Source of the DNA: Methylobacter sp. KS41
Lineage (GTDB): Bacteria; Pseudomonadota; Gammaproteobacteria; Methylococcales; Methylomonadaceae
NCBI GenBank assembly: GCA_002862125.1
Contig: PHSP01000003.1
Location: 1,672,418 to 1,736,417, forward strand
Direction: 5' to 3'
DNA: 64,000 nucleotides
The translations under genes were made by a program, and so were the position numbers. Position 1 is the first letter of the stretch; the number at the start of each line of letters is the position of its first letter. This document shows, in pieces, positions 29,301 to 36,415 of this stretch. A model generated the notes under the pieces. It did not search any database. It was not told the DNA's origin and worked only from the letters and a program-made list of their open reading frames with translations.

Positions 29301-30005
29301 CATAATTATCAGCAAGCCTTGGATCGTTTCGACCGCGGCATCGATTCGTTATCGAGACGGCTTGCGGCTCATATCGACAGCAACATTCGCTTTGAAAAAA
29401 TCGAAAGCATTCAAGGACGCCTGATTTCGAAAGTCAAAAAGCTGGGTTATTGGGAGCAATTGTCGGAATTCACCCGTAACTATGAAGACTGGCGGCGAGT
29501 CGGCGAGGGCCAAATGCCGGATCCGGCCTTTGCCGATATGGTGAGACTCGTGTCCGAGCAGTTACATGGCAAGGGGCGGATGGAAATCAAATTGGTCGAT
29601 TTGCTGGAGCTGGAAATTATCGTACAGGAAAACGGCAGGACTAAACGGGCCTCACATGCGGAAGAGTTACGGCAGATTTCCAGTCATGGCTTATCCTATC
29701 TGATATTGTGCGTATTTTTTATCGCCCTGGTGAATATGATTCGTAAAGAGCAAAAGCTGAACATCATCTGGCCGATGGACGAGTTAAAGGAATTGCACCA
29801 GATGAACATCGAGCTGCTAGTCGATATTCTGGCCAAAAACAATATCACCTTGTTGTCGGCGTTCCCCGATCCCGATCCGGAGGTGCTGAGTTTGTTTAAA
29901 AATCGCTATCAGATTATCGGCAACCGCGAATTGCTGGAAATGTCCATCGACGAGGATTACCTGCAAACCTTGGAACTGTTCAGAACGGAAAGCAGCCATG
30001 TTTGA
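26355..30005 (+). CDS. jetC: Wadjet-like SMC ATPase (JetC/MksB/MukB-like)
   Basis: The 1216-residue protein begins MFALNRLILIDSYKPGSVQE and has the P-loop GVNGAGKTT at 31-39. Long glutamine-rich coiled coils fill the middle (about 280-900), and an ATPase half lies at the C-terminus. The latter is atypical: the Walker B reads LNIIWPMDELKEL (about 1135-1147), and the usual SGG signature is replaced by ISSHGLSYLILC. It starts 62 bp after sbcC and overlaps the next gene by 8 bp. Together with the MukE-, MukF- and Toprim-like genes it forms a Wadjet/MksBEFG-type condensin that would extrude and cut circular plasmid DNA. Subtype is not certain. Confidence 0.8.
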   Translation: MFALNRLILIDSYKPGSVQEVRLDGHTNLNGVNGAGKTTLLRLIPLFFGERPGRLVPRSRVTEGFTKHYLPNESSYIIFEYRRDEQTCMAVIYASPNEEGVCYRFVDKGFEAEDFLERRNDDSLYPISCRNLYKHFTHRNIKSSIQLTSCSDYRIVIQNLPHKKGQEFRNLIARYSFCEGSSGRRLKDIEKIVSGMLMRSTSFTDLREMLVNCIDENRESIDLNLQLGTLDDWHKEYRAFHHVEAERCNVGELSRLYGDLQQIELDFGELKQRLQLLFARNEREKNTHEKSRADSAEQLAQLKKDWDHLEAALKSDQASVKAELDQAVRQKQALEKERDGWHSHDIHGKQRLFARLGQIAGNLQQQKADLAQLLQHVQDIDGQFKRLRAESDKRFAEQRHGLELQIQTIKQQAAECKAEATQAIQQQKDELQKNVEQERDTIAQAVEELQERLGVLRGKMQDIQPDPALLESRETKLSQQELVQQQKSEMDESLKRLHEQIRRQQTQIDETLIEKQKQAQEKQRIEEAVGRLQQQLAADQNTLLGFLREQHPDWVNHIAKVINPELLLREDLEPALLNNANGLYGVDLNLELLSADLAADEQQTRALLQDYEHQLKQCKLSGQQSDRQLADYQNEIKKLTQRQKEDTVKRSQIQNKFEQIKEELASLKNQIDRSKQERKAELAKQEQELDAQLKQKRALSADLKQKANIQITGLNKSLDEEKRRIERMSEDEIGQVRQALMALDQQQADATAQLEKQRLQSLQERQIDTATLTALESQIERLSAELTEAEKAGQTVKDHQRWLDNEWSRYTNLLSQESTHGQRLEQLQAQLAIEQQNYDKSRKTQEDALAQQNKVINKLCNELDTINRLLENLQNFPQRSVETVDFDPSHTLALLQNSFRHLAEQHKNKRKTLTQIVSHYKRVLANFPGTQPARYYASIEDEIGLDGDDRDWFNGIINWYEARYDESQRWLIMQAQTFGYAIHNYQQALDRFDRGIDSLSRRLAAHIDSNIRFEKIESIQGRLISKVKKLGYWEQLSEFTRNYEDWRRVGEGQMPDPAFADMVRLVSEQLHGKGRMEIKLVDLLELEIIVQENGRTKRASHAEELRQISSHGLSYLILCVFFIALVNMIRKEQKLNIIWPMDELKELHQMNIELLVDILAKNNITLLSAFPDPDPEVLSLFKNRYQIIGNRELLEMSIDEDYLQTLELFRTESSHV

Positions 30006-30621
30006 GAGCATCATAAAACAGCTGATACAAGGCGAGTTTATTTGCGAAATTAGCGATGAAAGCGCATTTAATTTTTTGCAGGATGCCGGGCAGGCCAATG
30101 TGGTCGACGAGTTTTTAAGCCGCTTGGGTTACCGTTTGGCAAAGACGCAAAACGAACTGGCTTTTTACGCCGCTTACAGGCAAATCGATAATTCAGCGCG
30201 CAGCGATATCCGCAAAACTTTTCAGCAATTCCGTATCGAACTCTACCCCGTGGTGGAATGGCTGGACATGATGATGGCCTGTTTAAATCAGGACAACAGC
30301 CTCGCGCCAGGCGATACCCTCAGCTTTTCCGGTCTCCTGCAAGCGATCGAGCAAAATCAGGCGTTGGCGGATCGCTTGCTGTCGTTCGCGAAATTCAAGG
30401 ACTTTGCCGGCAGCGACGACTCGGTTAAGGCGCGTTTGGAAAAATTATTGAGCATGCTGAATAAATGGGGCTATCTGAAACTCGCCAACCGTGACATGCT
30501 GATTTATCAGGTCACTGGCAAACTGGATTATTTTTATCAGGCGCTACAGTTCATTCAAGAGCATGAACAAATTTCGATCGAACAAGCGGAGGATGATGTC
30601 ATTCAGGAGAGTCTGTTTTGA
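29998..30621 (+). CDS. jetB: MukE/MksE-like condensin subunit (JetB-like)
   Basis: The 207-residue, acidic, helical protein (MFESIIKQLIQGEFICEIS...) has the size and position of the MukE-like winged-helix subunit that sits on the kleisin. It carries DEFLSRLGYRLAKTQNELAFYAAY and a C-terminal segment MLNKWGYLKLANRDMLIYQVTGKLDYFYQ that fits a winged helix. It overlaps the ATPase gene by 8 bp and the following gene by 4 bp (TTGA). Assignment rests on size, predicted fold and the cassette, not on a strong signature. Confidence 0.65.
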   Translation: MFESIIKQLIQGEFICEISDESAFNFLQDAGQANVVDEFLSRLGYRLAKTQNELAFYAAYRQIDNSARSDIRKTFQQFRIELYPVVEWLDMMMACLNQDNSLAPGDTLSFSGLLQAIEQNQALADRLLSFAKFKDFAGSDDSVKARLEKLLSMLNKWGYLKLANRDMLIYQVTGKLDYFYQALQFIQEHEQISIEQAEDDVIQESLF

Positions 30622-31841
30622 GTCAGTCGGCAGCCGGTATCGATCGTTTATTCAAAGCACTGGCCAATCATTCCGAGTTGATCGCGGAAGCCTATTTGCA
30701 AGGTGTGGTTTATCAGGATAACGGGAATCAGCGCGCGTTAAATCAACTGCGGCAATTGAAAATCTTGGTCAAGCATAGCGAAGACGGCTATCGTATTTCC
30801 GGAAGACTGAGCCAATTCATCGATCATGCGCTGAGCAGCGATCGGGTCAGGCGTCTGGATACCGACCTGGCCAGCTGGATTGAGACGCTGGAACAACAAA
30901 TCAGCCTGTATCAGGATGCCTGGAACGAAAATCGGCAGGATGATTGCGATAACTATTTTGCCGAGGTCGAAAGACTGGTCTTCGATTTAGCTGATACCCT
31001 TGAAGAAAATACCCGTTATTTATTGATGCTGGTCAACAGCCGCTTCGCTAATGTCCGTACCGTCGCCGAAAAACAAAAACAAAACGCCTTTTATATTTCC
31101 CGTCTGGAGAAACTGGTCAATGCCATCAGTTCGCTGCAGCCGGAGTTTTTGCTGGAAATAGTCGAAGAACAAGCCCTGGTTTATGATCTGTTGGATCAAC
31201 AATTGATTCGTTTGCTGCCTTTATATCAGCAACGTCTACAAGATATTCTCGACAAGCTGAAGGTGTTTTTATTCGAACTGAGGCAGATCGAAACGCAGGC
31301 GCAATTGGTGCAGGGATTCGCTTTCTTTCTACGCCAGAATCCCGGTTACCAAACCCGCAATTGGAGCGAGGCAGATACCATTCCCGACTTCTGGAATCAA
31401 ATCCGGCCATTGCAATTGCAAGCTTATGCCGATCCCATGGATCATGCTCTGGAAGATGAGCTCATCGAAATCGCTCAAAAAATAAAAACCGATAGCGAGA
31501 CCTTATTAGCCAAACAGAAAAATCGCAGCATCCAGGCTGTCACGCTGACATCCCAGGAAAAACAGCAGATGGAGATTCCACTCTATCGAAAGCAATTACG
31601 TGCTTTTCTGCACTACGTCCGCAGCAACGCCGATAAAACCGTATCGGCATTGGCCTTCAAACAAGCCTATGTTTCCCATATCGAGCCTGATATTTGGCTG
31701 GCGTTTGTGATGAATGAATGTTTAAGACGATCCAACCAAAATCTGCAAATGGAGTTGCGCCAACGCGAGCAAGGGAATGTTTTTAACGGGAATCAAAAAA
31801 TCACCGATATTCTGTTGAGTCACCGTCCAACGCAACCATGA
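30618..31841 (+). CDS. jetA: MukF/kleisin-like condensin subunit (JetA-like)
   Basis: A 407-residue protein from a TTG start overlapping the previous stop. It starts with a winged-helix-like segment (RLFKALANHSELIAEAYLQG..., then LRQLKILVKHSEDGYRISGRLSQFID). A helical middle (LDTDLASWIETLEQQISLYQDA) and a C-terminal segment follow, as expected for a kleisin that bridges the SMC heads. The start codon is TTG and the end overlaps the Toprim gene (ATGA at 31838). In canonical Wadjet loci the jetA-like gene comes first. Here it is third. Confidence 0.65.
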   Translation: MSQSAAGIDRLFKALANHSELIAEAYLQGVVYQDNGNQRALNQLRQLKILVKHSEDGYRISGRLSQFIDHALSSDRVRRLDTDLASWIETLEQQISLYQDAWNENRQDDCDNYFAEVERLVFDLADTLEENTRYLLMLVNSRFANVRTVAEKQKQNAFYISRLEKLVNAISSLQPEFLLEIVEEQALVYDLLDQQLIRLLPLYQQRLQDILDKLKVFLFELRQIETQAQLVQGFAFFLRQNPGYQTRNWSEADTIPDFWNQIRPLQLQAYADPMDHALEDELIEIAQKIKTDSETLLAKQKNRSIQAVTLTSQEKQQMEIPLYRKQLRAFLHYVRSNADKTVSALAFKQAYVSHIEPDIWLAFVMNECLRRSNQNLQMELRQREQGNVFNGNQKITDILLSHRPTQP

Positions 31842-32722
31842 ACAAGCAACAACTTGCGGCCATCGAACGCGCTATTGATTCCGACCGGGAATTGTTTTCG
31901 TTGAACAACACGTGGCGCAAGATGCATGATGACTACAACATCGGTCTGGTGCAAGCTAATAAACTCCGGTTGAACCCAGAAGACAAGCAGGAACTGAGGG
32001 TACTGGTTGAGAAAATGACCGGTATTGATTTGCAGCACACCCGTTCGGGTGAGTTCAGCATGATGGAGCGCGAGCAAGTCTTAACCCTGGCGAGGGATGA
32101 AAAGCTGGCCGGACAGGCGGTAAAGAAAAACCGCCTGGCGATCAAGCCCTTGCCGGACAGAGCGCTCAAGTTAAATGGTCAAGTTTATCGCTTGCCTGGT
32201 AATAGTCATTGCGATATGGCTTTGGAGAATATTGCCAGTGTTGAACATGACAGCATTTGGATCATTGAGAATTACCGCTGTTTCGACCGATTGGACTCCA
32301 TCAAGCTGCATGTATTGGTAGCCCAAACCGAACCCTTGGTGGTGTTTCGCGGCGATCATATTTACCAGGCGCGAACGGTGTTGCGACTGATCGAAAAAAT
32401 TCAATTGCCGGTCTGGGTGATGGGCGACCTGGACCCGAAAGGCCTAAGCATTGCCCAGTCTTATCCCAACTTTGCGGGCTTGATTGCGCCGGACATAACA
32501 GTATTGGAAGTCTATTTTAACGACACCCGCAAAAGCAACCCTAGACTTTACGAAAAACAGCTCGCCAGTTGCCGGCATGCCTTATCCGCCACTTGCTATC
32601 CTATTGTCGAGGCCTTTTGGCTACTGTTGAAACAGTATCAGGCTGGTATCGTTCAGGAGCATTGGCTGGTGGGTGACACGACATTGAAAATGCATCCAGC
32701 TCAACCCAGATCAGTGAAGTGA
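31838..32722 (+). CDS. jetD: Toprim-type nuclease subunit (JetD-like, short form)
   Basis: The 294-residue protein carries Toprim hallmarks in its C-terminal half. WIIENYRCFDRL, with the catalytic-type glutamate, is near residue 147, and VWVMGDLDPKGLSIAQSYP, with the DxD-like GDLDPKG pair, near 190-208. JetD cuts plasmid DNA held by the condensin. It is shorter than the usual JetD of about 380-400 residues, so the N-terminal portion is reduced. It overlaps the previous gene by 4 bp, and another gene starts 4 bp after its stop. Confidence 0.7.
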   Translation: MNKQQLAAIERAIDSDRELFSLNNTWRKMHDDYNIGLVQANKLRLNPEDKQELRVLVEKMTGIDLQHTRSGEFSMMEREQVLTLARDEKLAGQAVKKNRLAIKPLPDRALKLNGQVYRLPGNSHCDMALENIASVEHDSIWIIENYRCFDRLDSIKLHVLVAQTEPLVVFRGDHIYQARTVLRLIEKIQLPVWVMGDLDPKGLSIAQSYPNFAGLIAPDITVLEVYFNDTRKSNPRLYEKQLASCRHALSATCYPIVEAFWLLLKQYQAGIVQEHWLVGDTTLKMHPAQPRSVK

Positions 32723-33169
32723 CCTGATGATTCCAGAGCCAATACCCAATATTTATCAAGATCGTTTTCTCAGGCTAACCAATAACGGAGAGTTGGCGGT
32801 TGACGCGATTGTGAAGCTTATTCACCGTTACCTTGATGGAAAGCCAGCCAAGATCGGTAAACTAAATTTGAGCGCCGCTGATCGCAATTTTGCTTTTTGG
32901 ACTGCTGATTTTTGGGGGAGCGTTTCTACCGAAGTTCTCGAAACGGAAGCCTTCGCGCTGGCTTTGGCTAGTTATCTTCAGCAAAACAAGGTGGCCCGGC
33001 CGGGTTGGCTGCAACACTTGGTTGTCACGGCACCAGTTGCACTCAGACGTGCCATTCGATATTCCCAAGTGTTTTTGTCGCCAACTGAATTGCGTTGGAA
33101 GGAAATCATTGGGCTTGATCTTGGTAGTGCCGTAGGCCTGTCTGATTCTATTAAAGCTTGTGAAATTCT

Positions 33170-33425
33170 TCGAAGGAGTACAGGAAGCGTAACGATAGTG
33201 GAGCGGTGTACGACGACCCCCGCGTAGCCGTAGGGGCCGGGCGTTTTGACGAAGTTGGAGCGCGAGCGGAAGCGTAGTCAAAATGCAAGGCCATCCCGAC
33301 ACGGCGTCAAGTCATTTGCGCAGGCCAGTGGTGCACAGCGTACCGAAGGGAAGTTGTGCGCCGCGGCCGGAGCAGGACGAACGCGGGCCGCCGAAGGCAA
33401 TAACCGCCAGCTAATTTTTCGCTGC
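33170..33425. mobile_element. GC-rich, multi-hairpin insertion (MITE/REP-like)
   Basis: This stretch is much more GC-rich than its flanks and is packed with inverted repeats. They are CCCC (33217-33220) with GGGG (33233-33236), GCGTTTTGAC (33241-33250) with GTCAAAATGC (33277-33286), GCACA (33333-33337) with TGTGC (33355-33359), and GCGGCC (33363-33368) with GGCCGC (33386-33391). It interrupts the nuclease-like gene. I could not find clear terminal repeats or a target-site duplication, so the limits are approximate. It may be a non-autonomous mobile element or structured RNA-like repeat. Confidence 0.5.
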
Positions 33426-33545
33426 TGAAATCGGACGGATCCCATTTTAGCTTTCGCGAAAAATGCTGGCGCTCCTGAGGGAGAAAACCTCAAGCTTAAG
33501 AACGGGATAAAGTCGATTGAAGCCGAGCTGAAACGGTTAACGCCC

Positions 33546-35342
33546 ATGGAAACGCTGGTCTATGCAAGTTTATTTGCATTTAAACATGTCGTTTACAGCC
33601 ATGGTCAGCAAGAGTTGAGGCTAGATCTATTTGATAAGGATCGTGCCGATGCCAGTCGTGACCACTTTCAAAAAATAACCGATGCAATAAACCAGATTCT
33701 AGTTTCAAAGCTAAAAACCAGCGTTCACAGCGATTTTTTTATATCGGAGCGGATCATCGGTGAATCGCTTCGTAAGCACATGTCATCGTTGCTGTTTCCG
33801 TCCCCATCCACAGCAAGGGCAGCCGAGAAATGTCTGTCTTACCTGGATACGTTTGAACGTCTCGTTGCCGCCTATCTGCAGTTCGATGAATACGTTGGAA
33901 AAACCATCAATTGCTTTTGTTTTGACGACGATTACGATATTCGCCTTGAAGGGGAAAGGCTTATTGTATATCCACGGGTAAATCCGGAAGGGTACGAATG
34001 GAGTCGAAACGGCAAGAAAATTGATCGATTGCATCAATATTGGCATTTCAGGGCTATCGATGAATTTATCAATCTAGGTCTCGCGTTTAAACGCTTTGGT
34101 AGCCCTGAAAATGAAGAAAGTAATCGGTTTGCCTGGATATCCACCATTCGGACCAAGCTTGAACTGACAGAAATTTATGGTCTTGACGATGAAATTGCGA
34201 CCGATAGTGGCTACAAAATTGATTTATTACGGACACTTCTGACGATTGAACTGATGCACGCTTTTTACAAACATGGTTATATTTTGCCCTATTGTAAACA
34301 CCATGAGCAGACAGGTAATTGGCTGTCGGCACTGACTACATTTTCGTTCATGGGGTTTCTGGAAGGTGAAAACCGACTCCCCATTACTTTTGCAGAACGA
34401 AAAGCAAAGATTGCCAGAATTTGCAATTGGACTAGCAGCGAAGAATGGCCAAACGGCAATAAACAAATGACGGAAGCCATCCTGGATTTTTGGTCAAATG
34501 ATCTAAGAGACTCATCGAGACGTTTGCGTGAACGGGAATATGCTCTGCAACCGGAATTGCAAGAGAGAGCAATTTTCAAAATTGGAAATTATCTTTTCGA
34601 ATTGCCGTGGGTATTTGCGTTTCAAAACAACGTAACGGCCGCCGTTAACAATTTGCGGAGACTGGGTCGAAATCGTGGCGAGCTCAATGTTGAAACCAAT
34701 CGTATCGAAAAACGTCTTGCCGAAACCTTTGAAGGCTTAGGCTTTAATGTCGTTGGCAACTTCCATCCCCCTCGTGATGCCGATGATGAAGTCGGGGAAA
34801 TTGATTTGATTTGTTTCCGTGATGGCCACTTGTTTATCTTTGAAATTAAATCGGGTTACATGCGTAAGACCCAACGTGATGCCTGGCAACATCGGACAAA
34901 CACGTTAAGAAAAGCCGCTCTTCAATTGAAACGCAAAAGTGCTTTGGTAACCGAAAGACTTAAAACCGATCCAACGCTCTCAGTATTAATCGGCAATCAA
35001 GATTTCAGTCCTATTCAGACGCATTGCTGGATTATCGATACATCGATTGAACACGACCATGAATATTTCGAAGGTTTTCTCAAAGTCTCGCTTCAGGAAA
35101 TCATTATAGCGCTTCGAAATGAGCGCCATTTGTTAAGGGATATGCAACTGGCTTTGGTTGATGAAAAGCGGAAACGTAATGGCGATACTTTCAATAAAAG
35201 CGATTTCAGTGATATTTGCGGAGCGGCGATAATAGCGATCGGTGAACAAAAGGCAGCGGACAATCTGTATCCAAATGGGTTTAGCGCTGAACAATTTGCT
35301 GCCATCATTGAAAAAGGACTGATTTGGGACGTACTTGATTAG
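33546..35342 (+). CDS. PD-(D/E)XK domain protein (C-terminal, possibly expressed, fragment)
   Basis: This 598-residue open frame from ATG 33546 contains the whole nuclease-like domain of the interrupted gene. The helical first part (METLVYASLFAFKHVVYSHGQQ) precedes GEIDLICFRDGHLFIFEIKSG, where D420, E433 and K435 fit a PD-(D/E)XK site. The codons upstream (33429-33545) are also open, which suggests the protein originally extended further. I do not recognise a named family. Position at the end of the Wadjet-like operon implies a linked defence role. Confidence 0.6.
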   Translation: METLVYASLFAFKHVVYSHGQQELRLDLFDKDRADASRDHFQKITDAINQILVSKLKTSVHSDFFISERIIGESLRKHMSSLLFPSPSTARAAEKCLSYLDTFERLVAAYLQFDEYVGKTINCFCFDDDYDIRLEGERLIVYPRVNPEGYEWSRNGKKIDRLHQYWHFRAIDEFINLGLAFKRFGSPENEESNRFAWISTIRTKLELTEIYGLDDEIATDSGYKIDLLRTLLTIELMHAFYKHGYILPYCKHHEQTGNWLSALTTFSFMGFLEGENRLPITFAERKAKIARICNWTSSEEWPNGNKQMTEAILDFWSNDLRDSSRRLREREYALQPELQERAIFKIGNYLFELPWVFAFQNNVTAAVNNLRRLGRNRGELNVETNRIEKRLAETFEGLGFNVVGNFHPPRDADDEVGEIDLICFRDGHLFIFEIKSGYMRKTQRDAWQHRTNTLRKAALQLKRKSALVTERLKTDPTLSVLIGNQDFSPIQTHCWIIDTSIEHDHEYFEGFLKVSLQEIIIALRNERHLLRDMQLALVDEKRKRNGDTFNKSDFSDICGAAIIAIGEQKAADNLYPNGFSAEQFAAIIEKGLIWDVLD

Positions 35343-35744
35343 CATCATAAGAAAAGTTTTAGTCGGAATTTGATTTAGAGGAGCACTCTGGTGTTCTGCT
35401 GGAAAAAAATGGCGTTAGAATTTTCTAAATAAAGAGTGTCGTATTTTTCCAGTAAAATTAACTACATTGTTGTTTTTAAATTAAATATAGATTTACTTCT
35501 GGGTAAAATTGAAGTTTTTTGTGGAAAATATTGGAAGCAGTTTTCCGATATCCGACTTAAAGTGATAGGTGTATAGCGAATATGCATAGCCTTTTTAATA
35601 TCAACACTGGGGTAATATAGTGTAGTAAATTTGTCACTACGCTGTAATTATTACAACGTTGAGTGTAGTAAACTTGTAGTAGGTTAGAACTTGGCGAGCT
35701 CTGTAAGTAACTGATATTTAATAACTCATATTATGAGTGCTGTA
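35343..35744. other. AT-rich intergenic DNA at the end of the island
   Basis: No gene is visible between the last defence gene and the tRNA fragment. The sequence is AT-rich and includes two related GTGTAGTAAA-type stretches (about 35620-35670). These could be recombination arm sites of the element's integrase, but nothing more can be said from sequence alone. Confidence 0.4.
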
Positions 35745-35789
35745 CTCTTAATCCATAGGTCCAGGGTTCGAGTCCCTGACACCCCACCA
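35745..35789 (+). other. 3' fragment of tRNA-Lys(CTT): attachment-site scar
   Basis: The bases read as the anticodon loop CTCTTAA (anticodon CTT), a variable region, a T-arm with stem CAGGG/CCCTG and loop TTCGAGT, the 3' acceptor strand ACACCCC, and ACCA. No matching 5' half exists: a GGGGTGT acceptor strand is absent upstream, and the bases just before the loop do not pair with the anticodon stem. A 45-bp tRNA 3' end beside a defence island is the classic scar (attL or attR) of an element that integrates in a tRNA gene. The complete tRNA would be at the other end, beyond base 1. Confidence 0.8.
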
Positions 35790-35979
35790 TAAAATCAATG
35801 ACTTAAGATAAATTAGAGGCTTTTTTATTTCTCTTATATTTTTAATGTCCCAATTTTGTCCCATTTCTAAAAAAACAGCCGCAATTCTTGCCTGAATTTT
35901 AGGTACAAAAAAACCAGTATTACCCGGCCTTTTCCGTTACTGCGACAAATCCAATTACCAGTTAAGCGCGGATGTTAAC

Positions 35980-36117
35980 TTAGGCTAATGCCACCGGACA
36001 AATACACCAAAATAGTAGCTCTCTGGTTAACGAAGAGAGGTCCGCTTCCGACTTAATGCCTCGGGCCAAATCCTGAATCGCTGAAACTAAAACTGGGTCA
36101 TTGATGATGTTGTTCAT
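35980..36117 (-). pseudogene. N-terminal remnant of an IS256-family transposase
   Basis: The minus strand from ATG 36117 encodes 45 residues. The first 36 or so (MNNIINDPVLVSAIQDLARG, then ADLSSLTRELL) match the start of IS256-family transposases. The remainder (FWCICPVALA) does not. An AAGGAGG ribosome-binding site precedes the start. The catalytic domain is missing, so this is a scrap of an old insertion between the island scar and the transposon. Confidence 0.7.
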
Positions 36118-36274
36118 TTTCATTCCTCCTTAAGGAATTTTACTACGCTGAAAATAAGCAGTTACACGAAATTATTTACACCCTCGTCTATAGCCTTGGC
36201 TTGTGCTTTTTTATGGTTACCTGTGGCGGCCCGATAATATAAATCGCAGGAACCGATTACATCGGTTTTTCGGG

Positions 36275-36386
36275 ACCACATTAACTGAGAATATCCGGGT
36301 ATCAAGAACCACATTAAATGATAATGAGCCCACATTAATTGAGAACAGCCCGATAACATCCGCCAGGAACCACATTAAGTGAGAAT
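36275..36386 (+). repeat. Four 18-bp transposase-binding repeats at the left transposon end
   Basis: Direct copies of ACCACATTAAnTGAGAAT lie at 36275-36292 (exact), 36308-36325 (ACCACATTAAATGATAAT), 36329-36346 (CCCACATTAATTGAGAAC) and 36369-36386 (exact). Spacing is about 21-40 bp. Only one copy, inverted, is found at the right end (42210-42227). Such asymmetric arrays are transposase-binding sites in Tn7- and Tn552-like elements. Confidence 0.75.
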
Positions 36387-36415
36387 GACGATAGATGCCG
36401 CTTATGCGCTATCGC

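Larger units (their letters stand above)
32727..35342 (+). pseudogene. Large nuclease-like protein split by a GC-rich insertion
   Basis: Two frames in the same phase look like one gene. The first (32727-33227) encodes MIPEPIPNIYQDRFLRL... and reads sensibly to about residue 148 (KACEIL). The second is open from 33429 (DPILAFAKNAGAPEGENLK...) through ATG 33546 to 35342. Between them lies about 250 bp of GC-rich hairpin DNA with in-frame stops (33225 and 33426). The second part carries a PD-(D/E)XK core: D420 (VGEIDLICFRDG), E433 and K435 (LFIFEIKSG), numbered from 33546. The joined protein would be about 780 residues. The gene follows jetD by 4 bp. Each half might still be made; the 598-residue half has a plausible ATG at 33546. 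Confidence 0.65.

Noticed and set aside
33246..33428. 60-codon frame within the hairpin insertion
   Set aside because: It is arginine-rich, lies wholly in repeat DNA and has no ribosome-binding site; it is probably a by-product of the GC-rich repeat.
35690..35789. Intact tRNA-Lys gene
   Set aside because: Only the part from the anticodon loop to CCA is present. The 5' acceptor strand and D-arm are missing, so it is a fragment.
36162..36359. 65-codon minus-strand frame across the left transposon end
   Set aside because: It is made from the repeated transposase-binding sites (repeated SQLMW peptides) and is not a gene.
36275..36386. CRISPR-like array
   Set aside because: Only four short imperfect repeats with irregular spacers occur, at a transposon end and mirrored at the other end; they are transposase-binding sites.
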